Origin: Amycolatopsis anabasis
GTDB taxonomy: Bacteria > Actinomycetota > Actinomycetes > Mycobacteriales > Pseudonocardiaceae
Assembly: GCF_009765355.1 (NCBI RefSeq)
Contig: NZ_VTHK01000013.1
Location: forward strand, 62,001-126,000
Length of the DNA stretch: 64,000 bases
Reading direction: 5' to 3'
Shown: positions 30,938 through 40,693 of the stretch, piece after piece
Layout of the letters: each line of letters opens with the position of its first letter
Position numbering within the stretch: the first letter of the stretch is position 1
Translations under genes and position numbers: made by a program
The notes under the pieces: generated by a model
Database searches by the model: none
Seen by the model: the letters and a program-made list of their open reading frames with translations, nothing else
Told to the model about the DNA's origin: nothing

Positions 30938-33685
30938 TTGAAGTTCCAGAAGGCCAGCGAACAGCGCGAACGCGTCGTCGCCGCGCTGAGCGAGATGCGG
31001 CAGCAGATCGGGCTCGTTCTCGGGTCCGCTCAGGCGGCCCGCGAGGCGGCCGAGACCGACCTCGCCAGACTGGAGCTGGAACAACGGATCGTCCGCGCCG
31101 GGATCGATCAGGCCGGCGCGGACGAGCAGGTGCTCGAACAGCTGCGGCACCCGGCGATGGCCGGGGTGCGCAAATGGCTGGAAACCGTGCGCGCCCAGTT
31201 CTACGCCGAGGCGGCGACCGTGCCCCGCCGGCTGCGGGAACTGGTCGCGGAAACGGCCCCGGGCCCGGCCGGTCGCCCGCCCGGCGACTGGCTGGGCACG
31301 GTGGGCAACGCCAAGCACCCGCCCGCGCTGTGGCGGATCGGCTCGTCCACAATGGACAGCAACGGCCCGTTCGACGTGGTGGTGCCGCTGCTGGACGAAT
31401 CGCATCTGTCCATCACCTCGGCGCCGAAGACCCGGGACCGGGTGGACGCGCTGATCGAGAACCTGCTGATGCGCGTGCTCAGCACGGTCGAACCGGGCGC
31501 CGTGCGCATCCACTTGTGGGACGTCGGCCAGCTCACCGCCGTGCTCCCGAACCTGTACCCGCTCAGCCGGACCAGCGCGCTCAACACCTACGACCCGACC
31601 CGGCTGGACGACCTGCTCGACGAGCTGGCCGGGCACATCCGGCGCATCCACGAGCAGACCATGAAATCCGGGTACACCTCGTTGCGCGCGATGCGCCTGG
31701 CCGACGGGCACCGCCGGGAACCGTGGCGGATCGCGGTGCTGTACGGCAACGGGGACACCTGGAGCCCGGAGCCGCTGCGCGCGCTCAAGCGGATCGCGAC
31801 CGGGGCGCACGCGGCCGGGATCTCGCTGATCACGGTCGACTTGCCGACCGTGCTCGGCGGTTCGGTGGAGAACATCCGGTTGCTCGACGAAAGCCACGCG
31901 GTCACCAGCATGACCGGGCCCGAGCTGATCGTCGACCTGGACCCGCCGCTGCCGGCCGGGCAAGTCGCCGGGGCGGCGAACCGGCTGGCCCAGGCGCTGA
32001 TCGAAAAGCAGGGCGGGCCCCGGTCGTTCGCCGATCTGCTGCCGCCCGAACTGGGCCAGGGAAACTCCGCCGAGGAACTGCGCGCCCCGGTCGGCTTCTA
32101 CGAGGGCGACCCGGTCGAGGTGGTGATCGGCGACCACAGCCCGCACGCGCTGATCGGCGGGCCGAGCGGATCCGGCAAGACGAACTTCCTGTACGCGCTG
32201 CTCGGCAGCCTCGCCGCCCGGTACCCACCGGGTGAGCTGGCGCTGTACCTGCTGGATTTCAAGGAGGGGGTGTCCTTCGCCGGGCTCGCCCCGGGCCGCA
32301 AGGACGCCACGTGGCTGCCGCACGCCAAGCTGATCGGCGTCAACGTCAACACCGACCGCGAGTTCGGCCTCGCGCTGCTGCGGTTCCTCGCCGACGAGCT
32401 GCGCCGCCGGTCGACCGCGGCGAAGGAGCACGAGGTCACCAACCTGGCCGGGTTGCGGCAGGAGGATCCCGAGGGGCACTGGCCGCGGATCGTCGCGGTG
32501 ATCGACGAGTTCCAGTACCTGTTCGCCGGGCGGGACGGGGTGACCAACCAGGCGACCGCGCTGCTCGAGGACATCGCGCGGCGCGGCCGGGCGCAGGGCA
32601 TCCACCTGATCCTGGCCAGCCAGGACGTGGCGGGCATCGAGGCGTTCTGGGGCAAGCCCGCGGTGTTCGAGCAGTGCACGCTGCGCATCGCCATGCCGAA
32701 GGCGCGGCGCGTGCTCGCCGAGACGAACAACGCGGCGGTGGGCGCGCCGAAGTGGCACGCGGTGATCAACCACGATTCCGGGGTGGCGCACGGCAACCAG
32801 CTCGCGCACGTCCCGGACGCCAGCAGCAAGGACGTGTTCCCCGCGTTGCAGGCGAGGCTGTGGAACGCCTACGCCGTCGAGCACGACCGGCCCCGCCTGT
32901 TCGACGGCGCGCATTCGCCGGTGCTGGAGCAGGTGTCGGCCTTCGCCGAGCTCAAGCCGGACGGGCATCCGCGCGCGCTGCTCGGCCAGTCGATCGACGT
33001 CCGGGAGGCGGCGTGCGGCGTCGAGCTGTCCCCCTCGCCCGGCCGCAACCTGGCGGTGCTCGGCACCTCGGCCGCGGAAGCTCTGTCCATTATGGACGCG
33101 GCGACGCGGTCGCTGGCGCGGCAGTACGAACCGGGCGGGGTGGAGTTCGTGGTGAACTGCCCGGTCGAACGGTGCGTGCACGCCGTGCGCGAGCTCGTCG
33201 ACGGGCTGTGCGCCGCCGGGCACCGGGCGGTGCTCGTCAGCGACGCGGACCTCGGCGCCCGGCTGACCGAGATCGCCGCCCAACCGGCCGGGCAGACCCC
33301 GCGCGTCCTGCTGCTCTACGGCGTGGACGCGGCGCTGCCCGCCCTGGAGGCGAAGAAGCCCGGCGAACCGAAGAGCGGTCTGGACCAGCTGCGCGTGGTG
33401 CTCAAACACGGGCCGGGCAACGGCGTGCACACGCTCGGCTGGTGGCGCAGCACGGCCCGGTTGAAGGACACCCTCGGCTTCGGCGGCACCGACGACATCG
33501 GCGCGTGGGCCGCGCTGGACGTGCAGGGCGCCGAACTGGGGCCGTTCGCCGCGGGGATCGTGGTGCACTGGTCGCCGCGGCCGGGGCGGGCGCTGTTCTT
33601 CGACCGGAGCACGCACAGCGCGCCCGAAGTGATCATTCCGTTCCTGCGACCCGACCGGGAGCATGGTGTCCATGACGTCGCCTGA
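30938..33685 (+). CDS. FtsK/SpoIIIE-family ATPase with degenerate second domain
   Basis: A 915-residue protein. Residues 1-130 are coiled-coil. A first FtsK-type ATPase domain holds Walker A GGPSGSGKT at 407-415 and Walker B VIDEFQ (D523, E524). From about residue 690 a second, related domain lacks the Walker lysine (NLAVLGTSAAEAL) and has a weak Walker B (RVLLLYGVDAAL). This tandem plan is like EccC of type VII secretion, but there is no membrane anchor. It probably moves protein or DNA. The start is TTG at 30938. Two GTCCA-N3-TGGAC palindromes lie inside. Confidence 0.8.
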   Translation: MKFQKASEQRERVVAALSEMRQQIGLVLGSAQAAREAAETDLARLELEQRIVRAGIDQAGADEQVLEQLRHPAMAGVRKWLETVRAQFYAEAATVPRRLRELVAETAPGPAGRPPGDWLGTVGNAKHPPALWRIGSSTMDSNGPFDVVVPLLDESHLSITSAPKTRDRVDALIENLLMRVLSTVEPGAVRIHLWDVGQLTAVLPNLYPLSRTSALNTYDPTRLDDLLDELAGHIRRIHEQTMKSGYTSLRAMRLADGHRREPWRIAVLYGNGDTWSPEPLRALKRIATGAHAAGISLITVDLPTVLGGSVENIRLLDESHAVTSMTGPELIVDLDPPLPAGQVAGAANRLAQALIEKQGGPRSFADLLPPELGQGNSAEELRAPVGFYEGDPVEVVIGDHSPHALIGGPSGSGKTNFLYALLGSLAARYPPGELALYLLDFKEGVSFAGLAPGRKDATWLPHAKLIGVNVNTDREFGLALLRFLADELRRRSTAAKEHEVTNLAGLRQEDPEGHWPRIVAVIDEFQYLFAGRDGVTNQATALLEDIARRGRAQGIHLILASQDVAGIEAFWGKPAVFEQCTLRIAMPKARRVLAETNNAAVGAPKWHAVINHDSGVAHGNQLAHVPDASSKDVFPALQARLWNAYAVEHDRPRLFDGAHSPVLEQVSAFAELKPDGHPRALLGQSIDVREAACGVELSPSPGRNLAVLGTSAAEALSIMDAATRSLARQYEPGGVEFVVNCPVERCVHAVRELVDGLCAAGHRAVLVSDADLGARLTEIAAQPAGQTPRVLLLYGVDAALPALEAKKPGEPKSGLDQLRVVLKHGPGNGVHTLGWWRSTARLKDTLGFGGTDDIGAWAALDVQGAELGPFAAGIVVHWSPRPGRALFFDRSTHSAPEVIIPFLRPDREHGVHDVA

Positions 33686-34055
33686 CGGAGCCGACGGAGT
33701 CAGTGCCGCGATGCGGTACAAGGAGATCGTGGGCCTGGCCGCCAAGGCCGCGAACGATCTGCGCGCGTGGGAGCTGAACCGCGCCGAGGAACTGGACTCG
33801 GCGATCGCCGCCGCCCAGGCGGCCGTCGAAGCCGCCGCCGAACGGGAACAGCGCACCTCGCAGGGCGCCAACCACTGGTGGCGGATGGCCGAGGACAACG
33901 TGTCCCGGTTGTCCTGGCTGGAACTCGCCGAGCCGCCCGGGCCCGCCCCGAACGCCCGGGGCGACCGGCTGGACCAGTACCTGGCCGAGGTCAAACCCGC
34001 CTACAACCAGCTCGTGCACGCCGTCCTGCAACTCGGCTGGCGCGCCCGCCGCTAA
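33672..34055 (+). CDS. Small helical protein, last gene of FtsK cassette
   Basis: A 127-residue helical protein with a conserved-looking WWRMAEDNVSRLSWLELAEPPG segment and a C-terminus YNQLVHAVLQLGWRARR. The ATG at 33672 is about ten bases after GGGAG. A slightly earlier ATG at 33663 is possible. It overlaps the ATPase by 14 bases, so it is translationally coupled. It is probably a structural or adaptor component of the same system. Confidence 0.65.
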   Translation: MTSPDGADGVSAAMRYKEIVGLAAKAANDLRAWELNRAEELDSAIAAAQAAVEAAAEREQRTSQGANHWWRMAEDNVSRLSWLELAEPPGPAPNARGDRLDQYLAEVKPAYNQLVHAVLQLGWRARR

Positions 34056-34078
34056 CTGTGTTTATGGTGCGCGCGACC

Positions 34079-34155
34079 GGATTTGCGTAGCCAGGCCGTG
34101 ACTCCCCCAGTGCGGTCACCATTGCAGGTCAGCGGCCTGCCTCCACAAATCCGGG
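34079..34155. repeat. Inverted repeat CCGGATTTG/CAAATCCGG
   Basis: Nine-base arms (34079-34087, 34147-34155) enclose further short stems, including GTGAC/GTCAC. GGGGCCTTCGGCC follows, which also occurs in the structured intergenic region at 44460. It lies between the convergent cassette and nuclease genes and may serve as a terminator. Confidence 0.55.
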
Positions 34156-34217
34156 GCCTTCGGCCCAACCGCGCGCCTGGTCACCTCGGGCGAAACACGC
34201 GTCTTTCGAAACCATGA

Positions 34218-36668
34218 CTAATGGGGGAAGGTGCGCTCCAGCCAGTCGAGGGCGTCGTAGTAGGCGTCCCCGAGGCGGCTGCCCGTGCCGGGGCGGAAGC
34301 GGACCACCTGCGGATCGTGGTCGCTGGCCTGGTCGGCGAACTCCGCGTTGACGTGAACCACGTCGTAGTCCACGCCGCGCGGCGCCGCCGAGGCCAGGAT
34401 GTGGTCCAGCACCTGCGAGTTGCCCTCGTAGACGTAGCCGTACCGCTCGTTCTCCGGCAGCGTGTCGATCAGCGCCCGCAGCGCGCCGCCGCTGGTGAGG
34501 GTGCGCACCGCCGGGGAGAACGGGTAGTCGTTGAGGTCGCCCGCGACGATCACGTTCGCGTTCCGGTCCACGGCCAGCAACTGGTCGACGAATCCGCGCA
34601 GGACCTGCGCCTGCCGCACCCGCTGCACCTCGGAACTCCGCGCGGGCGGCTGGAACCGGCCGTGGACGGGCTGGTCGCCGCCCTTGGAGTTGAAGTGGTT
34701 CGCGATCACGAAAACCGTGCGGCCGTGGAAGACGAACTCTCCCGCCAGCGGTTTGCGGCTGGCCTGCCACGCCTCGTTGCCCGGGTCGACGCGGCCCGGG
34801 GAAACCGAGAGGTGCGGTTTGCCGTGGTCGTCGCGCACGCGCACCGCCGTGGCCGAGTCCCCGCCCGGCCGGTCCACAAAGGACACCCGGGCCGGGTTGA
34901 ACAGGAAGCCCACCCGGATGTTCCCGCCGGGCGCGCCGCCGTCGGCGAGGTCGGCCGGATCGATCTGCCGCCATTCGTACCGCGGCCCACCGGCGGCCAC
35001 GATCGCGTCGGCGAACCGTCGCAGCGTCTGGTCGGCGGCGACCACGCCGTCACCGTGGCCCTGCTCGCCGTTGTTGTCCTGGATCTCCTCCAGCGTCACG
35101 ATGTCCGGCCGCTGGAGGTTGTCGACGACGCCGTGCGCGAGCTGGTCGAACTTCCGCTGGTCGTGCACCGCGGAGAGGTTCTCCACGTTGTAGGTCGCCA
35201 CGGCGAGTTCGCCCGAGCGCTGGGGGCGGGTGACCTCGCGCTGGAGGCCGTTGTCCTTCAGCTCGCCGAGCGCGGTCGCGAAGAGCGTGTAGCCGCCGAA
35301 CGAGTCGTACTCCACCGGGCCCGAGGTCGGCCCGCCGAGCGTGTCCCCGGTGTTGGCCTTGGGGAACGGCCGCTGCGCGAACGGGATCAGTGACTCGATC
35401 TTGAGCACGCCGGTGTTCGGCCGGTCGTATCCGGTGTACAGCGTGCCGCCGCGCGGGGTCGGCCGCTGGCCGGGCTTGGTGGTGACGTAGAGCTCGTTGT
35501 ACTCGGTGGTCCGGCCGACGACCCGCGCGTCGGTGACGCTGACGATCTCGCTCTCGTGCGCCTCCCAGAAGTCCAGCGCGTACGTCGCCGGTTCCAGCGC
35601 CAGCCCCTCGATGTTCCCGCCGGGCTGGGGAACGAGCGCGTCCGGCACGGTGTCCGGCGCGAGCGCGGTCGGCGCGGGCAGCGCGTTCCCGCTGGACGTC
35701 ACGGTCCACTGTGGACCTGTGAGTTCGGTGAGCGACTGGTACCTGGAGTCCCGCAGGTTGTCCGGGTAGTACTCCTTGACCGTGCCGCGCACGGTCACCG
35801 CGTCCCCCACGGCGACGGCCGGGGTGGTCGAACCGGTGAACACGAACAGGCCCTCGCTGGTGCGCGGATCGGCGTCCGGCCGGGGATCGGTGAACCAGAA
35901 CCCGCGGGCCGAGCCGAACGTCCGCAGCGCGGTGACCACGCCGGTCACGCCGCCGACCTGCCTGCCGTCCAGCGGCGAGATCCGCGTGGTGCCCTGGATG
36001 TCGTGGATGCGCGCGTCGACCGGGGCCGGATCGCCACCGGGGGTCTCCCCCTTGGCGTTGACCGGGGTCGGCGCGCCGACGGCGAAGTCCGCGGCGTTGG
36101 CGTCGGTGTCGGCGAGTGCGGCGCCGCGAGCGACCGAGGTGGTGTTGCCAGGCGCGGGGGCCGGGGCGCCCTCGCGGACGGTCGCCGAGCCGTAGCCGAC
36201 CAGATCGCGGATCCGGGTGTCCGCGGCGCAGTCGGCGGCGGTGCGGCAGGTCAGCGCCTCGGTGCCGTGCACCAGGGCGACCGTGCCCGCGGTGGCCGCG
36301 AGGGCGATGGTCCCGGTGGCGTCCGGCGCGGGCAGCGCGACCGTTCCGCCGGTGCCCTTGGCCTCGCCGATCAGGTACCGGGCGCCGGGCTGGAGGCTGC
36401 CGGTCAACGGCGTCACCTGCCACCGGCTGGTCGGGCTCGGTGCGCCCGGCAGGTACTGCACGCTCCACCCGGCCAGCCTCAGCGGGGCCGGGCCCGCGGT
36501 GACCAGTTCGATGAAGTCGCTGGTCAGCGTCGCGCCGGAGTTGCCCCCGCCGCCGTAGACCTCGGCGATCACGGCGTCCGCGCTCGGCTCGGCCCCGGCC
36601 ACCGGGGTAGCGATCCCGGCCAGCACGAGAGCGGCGGCGAGCACACCGATCCGTCGCGAGTAAGTCAC
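34218..36668 (-). CDS. Secreted multidomain nuclease (LTD, OB-fold, EEP domains)
   Basis: An 816-residue exported protein. A signal peptide (VLAAALVLAGIATPVAGA) leads to a lamin-tail-like domain (ADAVIAEVYGGGGNSGATLT, residues about 30-160). A nucleic-acid-binding OB-fold-like region (residues about 230-330) follows, and an endonuclease/exonuclease/phosphatase domain (VATYNVENLSA, TLEEIQDN, AGDLNDYPFS, SDHDPQVVRF) makes up the C-terminal half. This is the ExeM/NucH type of extracellular DNase, used for DNA degradation or biofilm turnover. The GTG at 36668 follows a GGGGGA site. Confidence 0.9.
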   Translation of the reverse strand: MTYSRRIGVLAAALVLAGIATPVAGAEPSADAVIAEVYGGGGNSGATLTSDFIELVTAGPAPLRLAGWSVQYLPGAPSPTSRWQVTPLTGSLQPGARYLIGEAKGTGGTVALPAPDATGTIALAATAGTVALVHGTEALTCRTAADCAADTRIRDLVGYGSATVREGAPAPAPGNTTSVARGAALADTDANAADFAVGAPTPVNAKGETPGGDPAPVDARIHDIQGTTRISPLDGRQVGGVTGVVTALRTFGSARGFWFTDPRPDADPRTSEGLFVFTGSTTPAVAVGDAVTVRGTVKEYYPDNLRDSRYQSLTELTGPQWTVTSSGNALPAPTALAPDTVPDALVPQPGGNIEGLALEPATYALDFWEAHESEIVSVTDARVVGRTTEYNELYVTTKPGQRPTPRGGTLYTGYDRPNTGVLKIESLIPFAQRPFPKANTGDTLGGPTSGPVEYDSFGGYTLFATALGELKDNGLQREVTRPQRSGELAVATYNVENLSAVHDQRKFDQLAHGVVDNLQRPDIVTLEEIQDNNGEQGHGDGVVAADQTLRRFADAIVAAGGPRYEWRQIDPADLADGGAPGGNIRVGFLFNPARVSFVDRPGGDSATAVRVRDDHGKPHLSVSPGRVDPGNEAWQASRKPLAGEFVFHGRTVFVIANHFNSKGGDQPVHGRFQPPARSSEVQRVRQAQVLRGFVDQLLAVDRNANVIVAGDLNDYPFSPAVRTLTSGGALRALIDTLPENERYGYVYEGNSQVLDHILASAAPRGVDYDVVHVNAEFADQASDHDPQVVRFRPGTGSRLGDAYYDALDWLERTFPH

Positions 36669-36822
36669 CCTCAGTCCCCCTCTTCCGCGGTGCGGTCGTG
36701 GCATCGTCCCCCGGACAAGCGACGAGTGAGAAGACAATGTGGCAACAATTCGTGACACTTCCGGCCCGGTTCGCGGTGTGCCAGGATGAGCTTCCGCCGC
36801 CTGGACACCAGGAGGCTTTTTC

Positions 36823-38151
36823 ATGCGCCGGTTCTCACGGTTGCTCTCTCCCCTGACCATCCTCGCCCTCGCCCTGACTTCGGCCCCCGCGATCGCGACG
36901 TCCCGCGAGTTCTCGGTGATGACACCCGCGGCCTCGGTCGCCTCGCGCAGCGACCGGCGGCCGGTCGCGGGCGGGGTGCACGATCCGGTCGCCGGGCGCA
37001 CGTTCATCTCGTGGTCCGGTCGACACGCCGACGCCTACGTGCAGGCCTACGACCACCGCCGCGGGACGTGGACCGCGCCGAAACGGCTCGCGGGCGGGGA
37101 ATCCGATTCGCACAACTACCCGACCTTGGTGCAGGCCGCCGACGGGCACCTGCTGGTCTTCCGCGGCATGCACAACAGCCGGACGGTGGTGAGCCGGTCG
37201 CCGCGGGCGCGTTCGCTGGACGGCGAGTGGACGCACACCGAGGTCGCCGCCGGGGCCGCGGCCAGCTATCCGATGCCGGTCAAGCTCGCCGGCGGCACGC
37301 TGATCGTGTTCTACCGGGAGACCGCGGCCGAACTCGACCCCGGTGCGCCGACCGATTTCCGCCCGCTGAAGTACCTGGTGTCCCGGGACGACGGCCGCAC
37401 CTGGCGGAACTCGGTCGAGCTGACCGGGAAGCGGTGGGCCCTCGGCTCGCTGGGGCGCGCCGACCACCTGGACGAGATCTACGCGGGCCAGCTGCGATAC
37501 GACTCGCATACCGGTCGTATACAGCTCGTATACACACTGGCCGGTGGTGGTCCGGACCAGCACAAGCACGACTTCTACCACCGAAACGTGTACTTCGCGT
37601 CCTTCGACCCGGCCACCCTGCGCTTCTTCTCCGCGTCCGGGCGCGATCTCGGGACGCAGGTGGACGACGCCGAGCAGGAGCGGTACCTGAAGGTCGCGGA
37701 CACCCCGCTGGAACGGCCCGCCGGGACCAAGTCGCCGGACTACATCCTGCAGACCGGCGCCCAGGCCGACGGCAAACCGTTCGTGACCTGGTTCCAGTTC
37801 GACACGACCGGGACCCCGCACGACTACGCCGGCGCGTGGAACGGCCGCGGCTGGGACGTGCGCGAGGTGGCGACCGGGCTGCGGCTGCGCGAACTCGAAC
37901 CGCTCGGCGGCGGGGTCTGGCGGGTCTACGCGACCCGGGACGGGAAACCGGATATCGAGACCTACCGCCTGACGGGTGGCCGGGACTGGCACCCGGAAAC
38001 CGTGATCCGCACGCCGAAACCCGTGCAGCGCGTCGAAGTGATCACCGGCTTCCGCGACCCGGCCCGGGTCCTGGCCACCGGCGCGTCGAGCCAGCGGGAC
38101 GTCTCGGTCGCCGACGGCGACATCTACGTCGCCGGACTACGCGGCCGTTAA
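36823..38151 (+). CDS. Secreted BNR-repeat protein
   Basis: A 442-residue exported protein. After a signal peptide (LSPLTILALALTSAPAIA), the remainder is a beta-propeller-like protein with BNR-type Asp-boxes (SRDDGRTWRNS) and the BNR_4 family blocks DSHNYPTLVQAADGHLLVF and SYPMPVKLAGGTLIVFYRE. It probably binds or cleaves a carbohydrate outside the cell. It is a single gene, divergent from the nuclease, with about 150 bases between the starts. Confidence 0.85.
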   Translation: MRRFSRLLSPLTILALALTSAPAIATSREFSVMTPAASVASRSDRRPVAGGVHDPVAGRTFISWSGRHADAYVQAYDHRRGTWTAPKRLAGGESDSHNYPTLVQAADGHLLVFRGMHNSRTVVSRSPRARSLDGEWTHTEVAAGAAASYPMPVKLAGGTLIVFYRETAAELDPGAPTDFRPLKYLVSRDDGRTWRNSVELTGKRWALGSLGRADHLDEIYAGQLRYDSHTGRIQLVYTLAGGGPDQHKHDFYHRNVYFASFDPATLRFFSASGRDLGTQVDDAEQERYLKVADTPLERPAGTKSPDYILQTGAQADGKPFVTWFQFDTTGTPHDYAGAWNGRGWDVREVATGLRLRELEPLGGGVWRVYATRDGKPDIETYRLTGGRDWHPETVIRTPKPVQRVEVITGFRDPARVLATGASSQRDVSVADGDIYVAGLRGR

Positions 38152-38222
38152 GCGGAAAATGCCGCGCCGTCCGGTCGGAGTCGCCGCTACCCTGGCGTGA
38201 TCCGATCGGGCGGGGAGGCGCG

Positions 38223-38438
38223 ATGTGGGCGTTGTGGACGATTCTCGGCGTATTCGTGGTGATACTCGGCATCGCCGCGGTCGTGGACCTGAAGGACCGC
38301 GCACGCGGCGGGGTGCGCAAGGTCCGGCTGCCGGGCCGGATGTCCCGGGTTCATGAGGCCGAAATGGCCTTCGACCCGGTGAACTGGGACCGGAAGCACT
38401 ACCGCACCGATCCCCCACGGGCGTCCGAAGACCGGTAG
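38223..38438 (+). CDS. Small single-pass membrane protein
   Basis: A 71-residue protein. One hydrophobic segment (MWALWTILGVFVVILGIAAVV) is followed by a basic, soluble tail (DLKDRARGGVRKVRLPGRMS) and a highly charged C-terminus. GGGGAGG precedes the ATG. Its function is unknown. Confidence 0.7.
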   Translation: MWALWTILGVFVVILGIAAVVDLKDRARGGVRKVRLPGRMSRVHEAEMAFDPVNWDRKHYRTDPPRASEDR

Positions 38439-38460
38439 ACCGCAGTTGGCCCTGGACGCT

Positions 38461-40566
38461 TCACGGTGCTAGGCGATCGCGGATGCCGTCCGCGCGTGGA
38501 TCCCCCAGCTCTTCGAAGATGGCCAGCGCCGCACCGAAATGACTCCGCGCCTCGTCGGTTCGACCGGCGAGGCTCAGGGTCTCGCCCAGGTTTTCGTGCA
38601 CGACCGCTTCGCCGTGCCGGTAGTCAACGCCGTGCCAAATCTCCAGGGCACGGTTTCCATGTTCAAGGGCGGCGTCGAACCGTTCCAGATGCCGGTACAC
38701 CCGGCTCATCGTGTTCAGCACCCCGGCCACATCACGGCTGTCCCCGGTTCCGCTCCGAAGGTCCAACGCGATCTGAACACAGCTGAGCGCCTCGTCAAAC
38801 CGACCGAGGCCGCAGCAGGCACCGGCCAGGTAGACCCGCGCGTCCGCCTCACCAGCCCGGTCGCCGATTTCCGCAGCGATAGCGACGGCGCGTTCCAGGT
38901 GATCGACGGCTTCGGCGAACCTTTCCTGCTGGCAACAAGCCTCGCCGAGGTCGCGCAAGGCCCACGCCTCACCCCAACGCTGGCCGGTGTCCCGCCACGC
39001 GTCCAGCGCCTGGCGGAGATAGCCGATCGCGGCATCGAACTCCCGTCGATCCAGATGGGGCAACGCGATACCGCTCAACAGCCATGCCTGCGCGTCACGT
39101 TCCCCCAGTCGCCGAGCGGACGCCAGGCCGATGCCAAAAGAGGTGATCCAGTCATCCCACGGCTTGCGGACGACGAAATAGCCGAACAGCACCACGGGAA
39201 GCCGATATGCCAGGTCGTGGTCGCCGCTGTCCGCGGCCTGACGAACAGCCGCGACAAGGTTGCCGCTTTCGTCGTCACACCACTGGAGCGCCTGTCGCGG
39301 ATCCGCGAACTCAGGCAGCGCACGGGGAACCTGCGACTGCTCCAGCGGGTAACGAAATCGGTTGGGATAGAGGACGGATACCGCCTTCTCCGTGGAATAC
39401 AGCAGCCACGTATGCAGGCGGCGCATCGCGGCTCTCCGATCGGCCTCGGTTTCGTCCACCTCCGCGCATTCGGCCGAATACACACGAAGGAGATCGTGCA
39501 GGCGATAACGCCGTGGACCGCTTTCGTGCAACAGGTGCGCACCGACCAGAACACCGAGTTGCCTCCGCGCCTCGGCACGCGAAACATCGGCCAGCGCGGC
39601 CGCCGCCGCAAGGCTGAGGTCCGTCCCGGCGGGCAATGAAAGCAGCCGGAACATCCGAGCCACCGGCGGCGGAAGAATACGGTACGACCACGAGAAAACC
39701 GTGCGTACGGAGGAGAAGTCATCCTCTTCGGAGGTCAGCGCGTCCAGACGTTCGTGTTCCTCCGCGAGTTCCTCGACCAGTTCGGACGGCCGCTGCCCGG
39801 TGACCAGCCGTTCGGCGACAATGCGCAAGGCCAGGGGCAGGTAACCGCAGAAGCGCGCCAGCTCATTCGTCGCATCCGGTTCGGCGTCGATCCATTCGGG
39901 CCCGCTGACCTGGCGCAACAGGTCGACCGCGCGATCTGGAGGTAACACGTCGAGCGGTAGGCGGTGGGCGCCCTCCCTGGTCGCAAGCCCCGTCAGACGG
40001 CTGCGACTGGTGATCAGAACCCGGCAGGTCGACGTCCCCGGCAGCAGGGGGCGAACCTGGTCGACGGTCGCGGCGTTGTCCAACAGCACGAGCATCCGGC
40101 GCTCGCGAAGCAGGGAACGGTAGAGTCCGACCTTGGCAGCCAGCCCGAACGGCACGCGATCCGCCGGTAGGAACGCACACAGCAGCTCGTTCAGGGCCTC
40201 TTCCGCACTCAAGGAATCATTCGCATGATATCCGCGGAGATCGATGTAGAGTTCGCCGTCCGGAAACTGGTCGCGCACACCGTGGGCCCAATGGGCAGCG
40301 ATCGCGGTCTTGCCGACGCCACCGATACCCGCCACCACCACATGGCCGGGCGCGTCCTCGCCCGACTCGGTCAACCAGGACGTCAGCCCTTCGAGCACTG
40401 ACTCGCGATCCACAAAGGGCACCGTGTCCGGCGGAAGCTGGCGCGGGACCGGTAAACGGATCGTGTTCTCGATGTGGAGGGTGGAGATGTCCCGCGCCTG
40501 CACCACGTTCGTGGCCTGGCCGGACATCCTGTTGTCCGTTGCGCCCTCGTCCAAGTCGGCCCCCAT
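38461..40566 (-). CDS. NB-ARC/TPR STAND ATPase
   Basis: A 701-residue STAND protein. An N-terminal 40-residue segment carries NVVQARDISTLHI, typical of these proteins. An NB-ARC domain follows, with P-loop GIGGVGKT at about 80-87, Walker B RRMLVLLDNAA, and an LHDLLRVYS block of the MHD type. A TPR array fills the C-terminal 300 residues. There is no N-terminal effector domain. The codon composition is visibly lower in GC than the neighbours, suggesting acquisition by transfer. Such proteins act as ligand-triggered switches; some act in signalling or phage defence. The start at 40566 is uncertain; a TTG at 40602 is possible. Confidence 0.8.
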   Translation of the reverse strand: MGADLDEGATDNRMSGQATNVVQARDISTLHIENTIRLPVPRQLPPDTVPFVDRESVLEGLTSWLTESGEDAPGHVVVAGIGGVGKTAIAAHWAHGVRDQFPDGELYIDLRGYHANDSLSAEEALNELLCAFLPADRVPFGLAAKVGLYRSLLRERRMLVLLDNAATVDQVRPLLPGTSTCRVLITSRSRLTGLATREGAHRLPLDVLPPDRAVDLLRQVSGPEWIDAEPDATNELARFCGYLPLALRIVAERLVTGQRPSELVEELAEEHERLDALTSEEDDFSSVRTVFSWSYRILPPPVARMFRLLSLPAGTDLSLAAAAALADVSRAEARRQLGVLVGAHLLHESGPRRYRLHDLLRVYSAECAEVDETEADRRAAMRRLHTWLLYSTEKAVSVLYPNRFRYPLEQSQVPRALPEFADPRQALQWCDDESGNLVAAVRQAADSGDHDLAYRLPVVLFGYFVVRKPWDDWITSFGIGLASARRLGERDAQAWLLSGIALPHLDRREFDAAIGYLRQALDAWRDTGQRWGEAWALRDLGEACCQQERFAEAVDHLERAVAIAAEIGDRAGEADARVYLAGACCGLGRFDEALSCVQIALDLRSGTGDSRDVAGVLNTMSRVYRHLERFDAALEHGNRALEIWHGVDYRHGEAVVHENLGETLSLAGRTDEARSHFGAALAIFEELGDPRADGIRDRLAP

Positions 40567-40693
40567 ACCGGCAGGTATCTCGCTGATACTGTCCGCCAGC
40601 AAACGGTACCGAGTTGATCACGTCACGTCAGCAAGTTGCTTTCGCAAACGCGCCTGCGATGGTTCGCGTGGGGCCGTTAGCTCGCCCCGAGGG

